From: Bacillota bacterium
GTDB lineage: Bacteria; Bacillota; Clostridia; Lachnospirales; Lachnospiraceae
Direction: 5' to 3'
Assembly (NCBI GenBank): GCA_017861355.1
Contig: JAGFXQ010000272.1
Location: 1-5,006 of the forward strand
DNA length: 5,006 bases
Positions 1 through 5,006 of the stretch are shown here, piece after piece; within the stretch, counting starts at the first letter, position 1, and every line of letters starts with the position of its first letter. Under the pieces are notes generated by a model, which made no database searches, was not told the DNA's origin, and saw only the letters and a list, made by a program, of their open reading frames with translations. The position numbers and the translations under genes were made by a program.

Positions 1-3
1 TAA

Positions 4-111
4 GTATCTCCTACCGCATTTCTTATATCATTTCCTACCGCATTTTGTACCCCATTTCTTATATATTTTTGAACGGATTTTCTTTCTGTATTTACTACAG
101 TATTTCTTACA
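4..111. repeat. Degenerate 12-bp tandem repeat, nine copies
   Basis: Nine consecutive 12-base units fit without gaps: 4-15, 16-27, 28-39, 40-51, 52-63, 64-75, 76-87, 88-99 and 100-111. The plus-strand consensus is close to GCATTTCTTACC. Units 16-27 and 52-63 differ by one base; units 64-75 and 76-87 are the most decayed. The last unit runs into the stop codon of the superoxide dismutase gene, so the array starts at the 3' end of that gene. Twelve bases is four codons, and one minus-strand frame (-1 relative to the dismutase) stays open through the array with a Val/Ile-x-Asn-x pattern. Whether it is translated is unknown. Bases 1-3 do not fit the unit, so the array may end here or continue past the window edge. 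Confidence 0.75.
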
Positions 112-688
112 GATTCATTCTTTCGCCTACGACCTTCCAATTGATATTTTTCATAAAGGCATCAATATAATCCGTCTTTTTATCCGCATATTGAAGAAAG
201 TAAGCATGCTCGTACACATCTAATACAAGGATGGGTGCCGAATAAGCGATATTTCCGACATCATGAGCATCCAGACTAATGTTACGAAGTCTTTCACTTC
301 TCTGATCCAGACATAGCATTGCCCAGCCTCTGCTCGCTTTTGCTGTCGCGATAAAATCCTCTGTCCACCTCTCCATACTACCAAAATCCTGTTTAAGTTG
401 TTCCGAAGTAACATTGTCCGGTCCGGACATTTCACCGCCGATATTCTCAAAGTATAGCTCATGTAGAATCACACCATCAAGCGCAAAGGTCTCTCCCCTC
501 TTCAGCTCACGATACCAGCTAAAGGTAGTATTCGATTGTTCTCTCTGTGCATCACCCTGAAGCAGTATTGCGTCCACCTTATTGATGTTTGTTACATAGC
601 CTTCATAAAGACGCATATGGGCATCAAATTGTCCCTGATTGATTACAGTGATATCCTTTGTGTAAAGAAACGGTAGCTTTTCAATCAT
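107..688 (-). CDS. Fe/Mn-family superoxide dismutase, divergent subfamily
   Basis: This cytosolic enzyme should convert superoxide to hydrogen peroxide and oxygen at a single Fe or Mn. From the chosen ATG it is 193 residues, close to the usual 190-210. The C-terminal signature DVYEHAYFLQY (classically DVWEHAYYL) supplies ligands Asp157 and His161. His76 in LHELYFENIGG and His24 in the stretch before LYEGYV are the likely other two. The classical HxxxHH and NHxxFW forms are absent. From memory, HELYF and SRGW mark a less-studied branch of the family, so metal choice cannot be read here. The ATG at 688 is chosen because GGAG sits six bases before it. An ATG at 700 and a TTG at 742 are in frame but have poorer ribosome sites. 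The gene lies beyond the terminator at 874-930, so it is probably transcribed alone. Confidence 0.9.
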   Translation of the reverse strand: MIEKLPFLYTKDITVINQGQFDAHMRLYEGYVTNINKVDAILLQGDAQREQSNTTFSWYRELKRGETFALDGVILHELYFENIGGEMSGPDNVTSEQLKQDFGSMERWTEDFIATAKASRGWAMLCLDQRSERLRNISLDAHDVGNIAYSAPILVLDVYEHAYFLQYADKKTDYIDAFMKNINWKVVGERMNL

Positions 689-694
689 AATTTT

Positions 695-698
695 CTCC
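695..698 (-). promoter_or_regulatory. Ribosome binding site deciding the dismutase start
   Basis: GGAG on the minus strand is followed by six bases and then ATG at 688-686. The alternative ATG at 700-698 has only GGAAAG ten bases upstream, and the TTG at 742-740 has no convincing site. This favours the shorter protein. Confidence 0.55.
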
Positions 699-756
699 AT
701 TTCTGCGCAACTTTCCGCGCTACTAAGATCAGCTTGTACCAAAGTATTTTCTCTAT

Positions 757-785
757 ATCATACGAGGGCTTACCATACTTTATGC
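757..785 (-). promoter_or_regulatory. Weak candidate promoter for the dismutase gene
   Basis: A minus-strand TATGAT at 757-762 is a good -10 box (5 of 6). No good -35 lies at the right distance: GCATAA at 780-785 with a 17-base spacer is poor, and CTGGCA is 20 bases away. Transcription from here would begin near 750, too close to the TTG at 742 for normal ribosome loading, which fits the start at 688. I see no PerR-type box. The rest of the gap between this gene and the ArsR-type gene holds only the hairpin at 874-930. Confidence 0.3.
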
Positions 786-873
786 CAGTGCTAAGAACTT
801 TTAATTTGAATTGTCGGACTGAAACACCGTTCCATCTGAAGCCTATTTAGAAATCAAGATGTATGGCAAAAGA

Positions 874-930
874 AAGAACTATGAATTCACTGCTCTTGTC
901 TTGTCGACACAGCAATAATTCATAGTCCTT
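874..930 (-). terminator. Terminator-like hairpin after the ArsR-type gene
   Basis: A perfect 10-bp inverted repeat (ACTATGAATT at 878-887, AATTCATAGT at 917-926) extends to about 14 bp with one G-U pair when the minus strand is folded. Shorter pairings (GCT/AGC and TGTC/GACA) occur inside. The minus-strand transcript then runs into TTCTTTCTTTT. This would end the fhs-arsR transcript about 50 bases past the regulator's stop codon and insulate the dismutase. The stem is AT-rich, so its strength is uncertain. The plus-strand side has no T-run. Confidence 0.6.
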
Positions 931-983
931 ATTCGTTGATCAATATCAAGTTATAAATTCAATGGTGAGGCCGGCAATTGCCT

Positions 984-2042
984 TTATAAGATCAATTGTC
1001 GCAGTTGCTCAATGATCATGAGAATTGCTGCTTCATCTGCATTGTAATAAATCTTTCCGCTTAATTTCTCAGACTTTATTAAGCCTGCATCCAGCAGTGA
1101 ACTCAGATGATGGGAGATTGAATTTGGATTCACTCCCAGTTTGACTGCTATTTCGGTTGAATACATCTGGCCATAGGATCGTAAGGTTGACAAGATTTCA
1201 AACTTTCTTTGCTCACTCAATAGCTTCAGAGCGTTCATCAGATTCTCACGACTATGTCCGGTGAGTCCGAATTCCTCCAACACTCTTTCCGCCAGTAATC
1301 CAAAGTAACAGTTCTGATATATAATCTGAGCTCCGGAAGAAGCAACCATGGAAGGAAAAATATATTTCACCTCATTATCGGCAACACTCAGATTCTCGAG
1401 GCAACGGTGCAGCTTCTCACTATCTGAAGAAAGCTTCTCATATTGCTGCAGGTTCTTCTCCATCGCTGGTCGTATTGCCTCCGCTGCTTTCTCAAAAGCA
1501 TCCAGATTCGAACGGATTATCTTCGCAAATCTGCTATAATAACTGTGTGGATGATTGAGAAGCATGAATATCTTCCATTTTTCCGAATCTAATATATTCA
1601 AATCAGTAATAAACTTCGTCAGCTGTTCTTGGTTAAGGAATTCTACTTCTGCTTCTTTGGAATAATCAGGTAGAATTCTGGAGAATATCTTATCGCTGTT
1701 CTGGAATACCAGCTCTAACAATTGACTGTCGGTCATCTTATCAATCGTATTAATCAATTCACGGTTGAGCATGAAGAGCAAGGTAAATCCTCGATAAAAA
1801 TCAGCAGATACCTCTTGAAAATAAAAATAATCCTCACTGCTTACTACTTTGTTCTTTTGAAATACTCGAATATATTTCTCAAAGTCTGTGAAATATTTTT
1901 GGTAAAAATCTTCTCCGTTGACACCCGCTTCACTGATTTCCATGATAAGCCTTTTCTTATGTGTCTCTGGATTGCAGGTATAGTAAAGAAGTTGAATTGT
2001 CTCATGAATAGGATCAAGGTCATGCTTCACTGTGAACGCCAT
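984..2042 (-). CDS. Large ArsR-type winged-helix transcriptional regulator
   Basis: This 352-residue cytosolic protein carries a winged helix-turn-helix of ArsR type at about residues 272-340. It includes LLSEQRKFEILSTL, the recognition helix NPNSISHHLSSLLDAGLI (305-322) and the wing KLSGKIYYN. The ArsR fold normally binds operator DNA as a dimer. The 270 residues in front are mostly helical and unassigned: an acidic N-terminal part, a possible coiled coil at about 175-220 (charged, rich in Glu, Lys and Ala), and a hydrophobic FPSMVASSGAQIIYQNCYFGLL segment at 229-250. Typical ArsR repressors have only about 100-120 residues, so the front part is probably a sensor domain. The ELCVCDL metal motif is absent, so arsenic or metal sensing is not supported. 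An AAAGGAGG site six bases before the ATG gives a firm start. It lies 33 bp after fhs on the same strand with no terminator between, so cotranscription is likely. The ligand is unknown. Confidence 0.85.
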   Translation of the reverse strand: MAFTVKHDLDPIHETIQLLYYTCNPETHKKRLIMEISEAGVNGEDFYQKYFTDFEKYIRVFQKNKVVSSEDYFYFQEVSADFYRGFTLLFMLNRELINTIDKMTDSQLLELVFQNSDKIFSRILPDYSKEAEVEFLNQEQLTKFITDLNILDSEKWKIFMLLNHPHSYYSRFAKIIRSNLDAFEKAAEAIRPAMEKNLQQYEKLSSDSEKLHRCLENLSVADNEVKYIFPSMVASSGAQIIYQNCYFGLLAERVLEEFGLTGHSRENLMNALKLLSEQRKFEILSTLRSYGQMYSTEIAVKLGVNPNSISHHLSSLLDAGLIKSEKLSGKIYYNADEAAILMIIEQLRQLIL

Positions 2043-2048
2043 AACATA

Positions 2049-2056
2049 CCTCCTTT
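2049..2056 (-). promoter_or_regulatory. Strong ribosome binding site of the ArsR-type gene
   Basis: AAAGGAGG on the minus strand ends six bases before the ATG at 2042. It sits in the 33-bp gap after fhs and gives the regulator its own strong translation start within the shared transcript. Confidence 0.8.
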
Positions 2057-2075
2057 ACCAAAGAAAGAATTCACA

Positions 2076-3746
2076 TTAGAATAAGCCGGTAATGATTCCG
2101 CTCTCGTTGACATCAATGCCTTCAGCAGCAGGAACTTTGGGGAGTCCCGGCATCGTCATGACTGTTCCGGTGATCGCTACGACAAAGCCTGCACCTGCGG
2201 ATACATATACCTCGCGTATGTTGATACTGAAGCCAGTCGGTCTGCCAAGCCTAGTTGCATCATCCGATAATGAATATTGGTTCTTCGCCATGCAGATTGG
2301 AAGCTCCTTATAGCCCATCGCTTCGATGGTCTTAATTGCACTTTCTGCTGCTGGGTCATAGGTTACGCCGTCCGCTCCATATATCTCGGTTGCTATTGTT
2401 TTTATCTTTTCTTTGAGGGATAAGCTTAACTCATAAAGTGGCTTATAGTTACTTTCCTTTGATTCTATGGTAGCGAGAACCTTCTTAGCTAAGTCAATAC
2501 CACCTTCGCCACCCTTCTCCCATACCTCACAGAGAGAGAATTCACAGCCACGGTCTTCGCAGAATTCCTTCACGTAATTTAGTTCCGCGTCCGTATCGGA
2601 TACAAAACGATTTAAGCTGACTACAACCGGAACTCCGAATTTCTGAAGATTCTCAATATGCTTCTCCAGATTTACGATACCTTTTTGAAGCGCCTCCAAA
2701 TTCTCAGAACCAAGCTCAGTCTTCAGAATGCCACCATTATACTTAAGCGCTCTGATGGTTGCAACCAACACTACTGCAGCCGGCTTTAAACCTGCCATTC
2801 TACACTTAATATCAAGGAATTTCTCAGCGCCAAGATCTGCACCGAAACCAGCCTCTGTAACAACTACATCCGCCAATTTTAGAGCTGTCTTCGTCGCTCT
2901 TACACTGTTACAGCCATGAGCAATATTAGCAAATGGTCCGCCATGAATAATCGCCGGGGTATTCTCCAATGTCTGAATTAGATTCGGTTTTAAAGCATCC
3001 TTAAGTAGTGCAGCCATAGCTCCAACCGCATTGATTTCTTTTGCGGTTACCGGCTTGCCATCATAGGTATAGGCAACTACGATTCGCCCAAGACGCTCCT
3101 TCAGATCTCTCATATCCTCCGCAAGACAGAGTACTGCCATGATCTCTGATGCCACAGTAATAATAAAATGATCCTCTCGAACCACACCGTCTGCTTTTCG
3201 TCCGAGTCCTACTACAATATTACGAAGTACTCGGTCATTCATATCGACACAGCGCTTCCAAACGATTTGATTGGTATCAATCCCCAGGGTATTGCCCTGT
3301 TGAATGTGGTTATCCAACATCGCTGCAAGAAGATTATTTGCTGAAGTAATCGCATGAAAATCTCCGGTAAAATGAAGATTTAGATCCTCCATCGGAACAA
3401 CCTGCGCATTACCACCACCTGCAGCACCACCCTTAATTCCAAAGCAGGGACCAAGTGAGGGCTCACGGAGCGCAATACAGGAACGGACCTTCATCTGACC
3501 CAGTGCCTGTCCTAATCCAACCGTCGTGGTTGTCTTTCCTTCTCCGGCCGGGGTAGGATTTATCGCAGTAACCAGGACCAGCTTACCGTCCGGATTATTC
3601 TTTACCTTATTCCATAGATCATCCGATAGCTTCGCTTTATGCTTACCATAGTACTCCAGATCCTCCTCAGAAATACCTAATTTCTCGGCTACCTCCCGGA
3701 TATGCTTCAGCTGTGCTTCCTGTGCAATCTGAATGTCTGATTTCAT
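2076..3746 (-). CDS. fhs: Formate--tetrahydrofolate ligase (FTHFS)
   Basis: The enzyme joins formate to tetrahydrofolate using ATP, giving 10-formyl-THF for purine synthesis, one-carbon supply or, in acetogens, the methyl branch of the Wood-Ljungdahl pathway. It is cytosolic and normally a homotetramer. The 556-residue length is the family norm. The P-loop-like TPAGEGKTTTT is at 65-75. The first family signature, around GIKGGAAGGG, is at 103-112 and is followed by VVPMEDLNLHFTGDFHAI. The second signature, VATIRALKYNGG, is at 328-339, and MTMPGLPKVPAAEGID at 530-545. Residue 113 is Asn where the family signature as I recall it has Tyr; all other key positions look intact, so activity is expected. 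The start has only a modest AGGG site six bases upstream, and a tiny ORF overlaps it. No other acetogenesis or folate gene is in view, so the pathway role stays open. It is probably cotranscribed with the ArsR-type gene. Confidence 0.97.
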   Translation of the reverse strand: MKSDIQIAQEAQLKHIREVAEKLGISEEDLEYYGKHKAKLSDDLWNKVKNNPDGKLVLVTAINPTPAGEGKTTTTVGLGQALGQMKVRSCIALREPSLGPCFGIKGGAAGGGNAQVVPMEDLNLHFTGDFHAITSANNLLAAMLDNHIQQGNTLGIDTNQIVWKRCVDMNDRVLRNIVVGLGRKADGVVREDHFIITVASEIMAVLCLAEDMRDLKERLGRIVVAYTYDGKPVTAKEINAVGAMAALLKDALKPNLIQTLENTPAIIHGGPFANIAHGCNSVRATKTALKLADVVVTEAGFGADLGAEKFLDIKCRMAGLKPAAVVLVATIRALKYNGGILKTELGSENLEALQKGIVNLEKHIENLQKFGVPVVVSLNRFVSDTDAELNYVKEFCEDRGCEFSLCEVWEKGGEGGIDLAKKVLATIESKESNYKPLYELSLSLKEKIKTIATEIYGADGVTYDPAAESAIKTIEAMGYKELPICMAKNQYSLSDDATRLGRPTGFSINIREVYVSAGAGFVVAITGTVMTMPGLPKVPAAEGIDVNESGIITGLF

Positions 3747-3769
3747 TCTTTTCGCCCTGCCTTTCTCAT
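3743..3769 (-). other. Possible eight-codon upstream ORF coupled to fhs
   Basis: In the fhs leader an ATG at 3769-3767 opens a frame encoding M-R-K-A-G-R-K-E. Its TGA overlaps the fhs start codon in an ATGA arrangement (3746-3743). AGGA lies eight bases before this small ORF, while fhs has only a modest site, so translational coupling is possible. An ORF this short can occur by chance. Confidence 0.25.
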
Positions 3770-3850
3770 TTTGTAGTTCCTAAGTATTATAATATAGATT
3801 TTAGCATTTATACCTGAATTATCAAGATGCCCGCTTTATTTCACTTATTA

Positions 3851-3879
3851 ATTATTTTAATAAGTTGTTTAAGTGTCAA
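3851..3879 (-). promoter_or_regulatory. Near-consensus promoter of fhs
   Basis: On the minus strand a perfect -35 TTGACA (3874-3879), a 17-base spacer and a -10 AATAAT (3851-3856, 5 of 6) form a strong sigma-A-type promoter. Transcription would start near 3844 and give a leader of about 97 nt before the fhs ATG. A second TATAAT at 3786-3791 within the leader has no matching -35. The leader shows no THF-riboswitch-like core that I recognise. Confidence 0.65.
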
Positions 3880-3897
3880 AAGGTGTTTTTGACACTT
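3871..3897. promoter_or_regulatory. Inverted repeat over the fhs -35 box, probable operator
   Basis: AAGTGTCAAAA (3871-3881) and TTTTGACACTT (3887-3897) are perfect 11-bp inverted arms around the 5-base centre GGTGT. The left arm contains the -35 hexamer of the fhs promoter, so a protein bound here would block polymerase. Neither strand has a T-run right after the repeat, which argues against a terminator. It does not match the Rex, CIRCE, CtsR or TnrA consensus as I know them. The regulator is unknown; the ArsR-type protein encoded after fhs is a natural candidate by position only. Confidence 0.5.
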
Positions 3898-4041
3898 TAG
3901 TCATAATTAGACTTACCTTTTACTAATCAAATCAATTCTTTAAGAATATTATACTTGATTGCAAGAGCTGTTTCAACGAAATAATCAAATGCGACAAAAA
4001 AGCTTCCAAAACCTGCCTGTACAACAAATTACAAAAAACAC
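3898..4041. other. AT-rich divergent intergenic stretch with a small palindrome
   Basis: This middle part of the 381-bp gap between fhs and the phosphatase gene holds no ORF, RNA gene or riboswitch that I can support. The only structure seen is a 13-bp dyad, ATTCTT-T-AAGAAT, at 3935-3947, flanked by AATCAA (3925-3930) and TTGATT (3955-3960), which could extend it into a loose hairpin. A 9-base direct repeat TAATCAAAT occurs at 3924 and 3982. These may be chance in AT-rich DNA. Confidence 0.35.
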
Positions 4042-4070
4042 TTGCGTTTAGAAATGGGGAAAGCTATACT
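4042..4070 (+). promoter_or_regulatory. Candidate promoter of the HAD phosphatase gene
   Basis: TTGCGT (4042-4047) and TATACT (4065-4070, 5 of 6) are separated by 17 bases. A perfect TATAAT at 4074-4079 is an alternative -10, with no good -35. Either would give a leader of roughly 40-50 nt before the ATG at 4128. The -35 is weak (3 of 6). Confidence 0.4.
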
Positions 4071-4113
4071 ATTTATAATCTAAAACCTAATGATATTGCC
4101 TTGTATGTAATAG

Positions 4114-4119
4114 AAAGGA
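4114..4119 (+). promoter_or_regulatory. Ribosome binding site deciding the phosphatase start
   Basis: AAAGGA is followed by eight bases and then ATG at 4128. The in-frame TTG at 4101 and ATG at 4119 have no comparable site, and only the ATG at 4128 places the DLDGT motif at the family's usual distance from the N terminus. Confidence 0.6.
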
Positions 4120-4127
4120 TGTTACTG

Positions 4128-4772
4128 ATGAAGTATAATACCGTGATTTTTGATTTAGACGGAACCTTATTGAATACATTGGATGACCTACGCGACAGCC
4201 TGAATGAGGTTCTGGCTTCCAGAGGGTACTCTTCCAAGAGTGTTGAGGAAGTTAGGCGTTTCGTAGGTAACGGTGTCAGAAATCTGGTTCGTATGTCAGT
4301 TCCCGAGAATTGTGGCGAGGATGAAGTTACCAATATTATGGAAGAATTCAAAGACAATTATAAGAATAATATGCAGAATAAAACACGCCCCTATAATGGT
4401 ATCATGGAGTTATTGCTGGATTTGTACCGATACAATTATAAAGTGGCCATTGTATCAAATAAATATGACACCGCTGTGAAGGAATTAGCCCGAACCTACT
4501 TTGGCAATCTGATTCCGGTTGCGATCGGCGAAACCAGTGAGATTAAGAGAAAGCCTGCTCCGGACAGTATCTATACCGCAGTCAAAGAATTGGGGTCCAG
4601 CTTAAGCAAAACGATTCTCGTCGGCGATTCCGAGACCGATGTACAGACAGCCAAGAATGCCGGTATTCCCTGCATCGGTGTAACCTGGGGCTTCCGTTGC
4701 CGTGAAGTACTTCGAAGTGAAGGCGCTGATTTTCTTATTGATACACCAAAGGAACTACTGACTTTAATCTGA
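4128..4772 (+). CDS. HAD-family phosphatase, phosphoglycolate phosphatase-like
   Basis: This 214-residue cytosolic hydrolase belongs to the haloacid dehalogenase superfamily, subfamily IA. All four motifs are present: DLDGT with nucleophile Asp9 and acid/base Asp11; Ser110 in VAIVSNK; Lys142 in KRKPAPDS; and the Mg-binding VGDSETD (Asp167, Asp171). The helical cap at about residues 16-85 includes RRFVGNGVRNLV, typical of Gph/PpaX-like enzymes. Phosphoglycolate is the textbook substrate and would fit DNA-repair salvage, but this family is promiscuous and pyrophosphate or sugar phosphates are equally possible. Length is normal and no residue is missing. The gene is divergent from fhs and followed by a hairpin terminator, so it is probably a single-gene unit. 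Confidence 0.9.
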   Translation: MKYNTVIFDLDGTLLNTLDDLRDSLNEVLASRGYSSKSVEEVRRFVGNGVRNLVRMSVPENCGEDEVTNIMEEFKDNYKNNMQNKTRPYNGIMELLLDLYRYNYKVAIVSNKYDTAVKELARTYFGNLIPVAIGETSEIKRKPAPDSIYTAVKELGSSLSKTILVGDSETDVQTAKNAGIPCIGVTWGFRCREVLRSEGADFLIDTPKELLTLI

Positions 4773-4804
4773 TTTCTTCGATCAATGAATCCAATTCTAC
4801 ATAG

Positions 4805-4848
4805 AAAAAGAGATGCCTGCGAAGTAACATTCACAGTCATCTCTTTCT
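4805..4848. terminator. Two-way intrinsic terminator between convergent genes
   Basis: AAAGAGATG (4807-4815) pairs with CATCTCTTT (4838-4846). After a mismatch CTG pairs with CAG, and after another GAA pairs with TTC, around a loop GTAACA (4824-4829). The plus strand continues CTTTAATT after the stem, ending the phosphatase transcript. The minus strand continues TTTTTCTATG from the stem, ending the S66 peptidase transcript. The convergent layout makes a shared terminator sensible. Confidence 0.75.
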
Positions 4849-4857
4849 TTAATTCAT

Positions 4858-4890
4858 AACAAGTGAAACGATTTATCGCTTCATCTTGTT
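4858..4890. other. Second hairpin just after the S66 peptidase gene
   Basis: AACAAG (4858-4863) pairs with CTTGTT (4885-4890), then TGAA with TTCA past a one-base bulge, then CGA with TCG after one mismatch, around loop TTTA. Neither side has a T-run, so it is not a complete terminator by itself. It may protect the 3' end of the peptidase mRNA or assist the terminator 10 bp away. Confidence 0.4.
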
Positions 4891-4904
4891 TATGAAAACA
4901 GAGT

Positions 4905-5006
4905 TTATATTACTGCTCCTTCGATAATTGCAAAGGTCTTATTCTCACAATTAATCTCCGCCAGTACTCCATATGGAAGGCAGATCTTCGGTTCCGTATG
5001 TCCGAA
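4905..5006 (-). CDS. S66-family peptidase (LD-carboxypeptidase/MccF-like), C-terminal fragment
   Basis: Only the last 33 codons and the TAA are in the window; the gene enters from the right edge. The peptide begins FGHTEPKICLPYGVLAEI and ends FAIIEGAVI. This matches the C-terminal end of S66 serine peptidases as I know it: a GHT-type motif with the catalytic His of the Ser-Glu-His triad (third visible residue), then a proline-glycine turn (LPYG) and a final strand. S66 members trim L,D-bonds in peptidoglycan tetrapeptides (LdcA) or cleave microcin C-like peptide nucleotides (MccF). The Ser and Glu of the triad and the substrate loop lie outside, so the subtype cannot be told. The family call rests on a short stretch. 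The gene converges on the phosphatase gene and shares its terminator. Confidence 0.65.
   Translation of the reverse strand, partial: FGHTEPKICLPYGVLAEINCENKTFAIIEGAVI

Noticed and set aside
4..111. CRISPR array
   Set aside because: The units are 12 bases, adjoin without spacers and are degenerate, so this is a minisatellite-like tandem repeat.
973..982. Palindrome GGCAATTGCC just after the ArsR-type stop codon
   Set aside because: It is a perfect 10-base palindrome with no loop or T-run; too short to claim a function, and chance is adequate.
1722..2084. Plus-strand 120-codon open frame antisense to the ArsR-type gene
   Set aside because: It lies opposite a clear coding gene with a strong ribosome site, its protein resembles no family, and it has no ribosome site of its own that I can see.
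2092..2919. Several short open frames opposite or within fhs
   Set aside because: fhs is intact through this whole stretch, and these frames give low-complexity peptides without recognisable motifs.
3747..3844. THF riboswitch in the fhs leader
   Set aside because: The short AT-rich leader lacks the paired arms and conserved core expected of that class as I know it.
3871..3897. Intrinsic terminator
   Set aside because: The stem is perfect but neither strand has a T-run directly after it, it lies upstream of both divergent genes, and it coincides with a -35 box.
3924..3990. 9-base direct repeat TAATCAAAT at 3924 and 3982
   Set aside because: Two short AT-rich copies 58 bases apart are not enough to support a binding-site or mobile-element call.
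4571..4840. Minus-strand 89-codon open frame antisense to the phosphatase gene
   Set aside because: It overlaps the conserved HAD motifs on the other strand and starts inside the terminator hairpin; it is a shadow of the real gene.

Overview
The window reads as ordinary chromosome of a low-GC Gram-positive anaerobe, most likely a clostridial (Lachnospiraceae-like) bacterium. This rests on the AT-rich intergenic DNA, strong GGAGG-type ribosome binding sites, a clostridial-type formate--tetrahydrofolate ligase and a Fe/Mn superoxide dismutase of a divergent subfamily. The taxon is an inference from style and protein flavour; no marker gene fixes it.

Layout from left to right. Bases 4-111 are a degenerate 12-bp tandem repeat. 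Next come a minus-strand superoxide dismutase (107-688), a 295-bp gap holding its probable promoter and a terminator hairpin, a minus-strand 352-aa ArsR-type regulator (984-2042), and minus-strand fhs (2076-3746). A 381-bp divergent control region (3747-4127) separates fhs from a plus-strand HAD phosphatase (4128-4772). A two-way terminator hairpin (4805-4848) follows. The window ends in the last 33 codons of a minus-strand S66 (LD-carboxypeptidase/MccF-like) peptidase.

fhs and the ArsR-type gene are 33 bp apart with no terminator between them, so they probably form one transcript. It would start at a near-consensus promoter (TTGACA-17-AATAAT) at 3851-3879 and end at the hairpin at 874-930. 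The -35 box lies inside a perfect 11-bp inverted repeat, which looks like an operator. The simplest testable idea is that a repressor, possibly the linked ArsR-type protein, controls this one-carbon gene. The superoxide dismutase, the phosphatase and the S66 peptidase look like separate units.

I see no IS element, CRISPR array, RNA gene or clearly new multi-gene system. The points most worth a second look are the dyad over the fhs -35 box, the large ArsR-type protein of unknown ligand, the 12-bp repeat that stays open in a reading frame overlapping the dismutase end, and a tiny upstream ORF that overlaps the fhs start codon.
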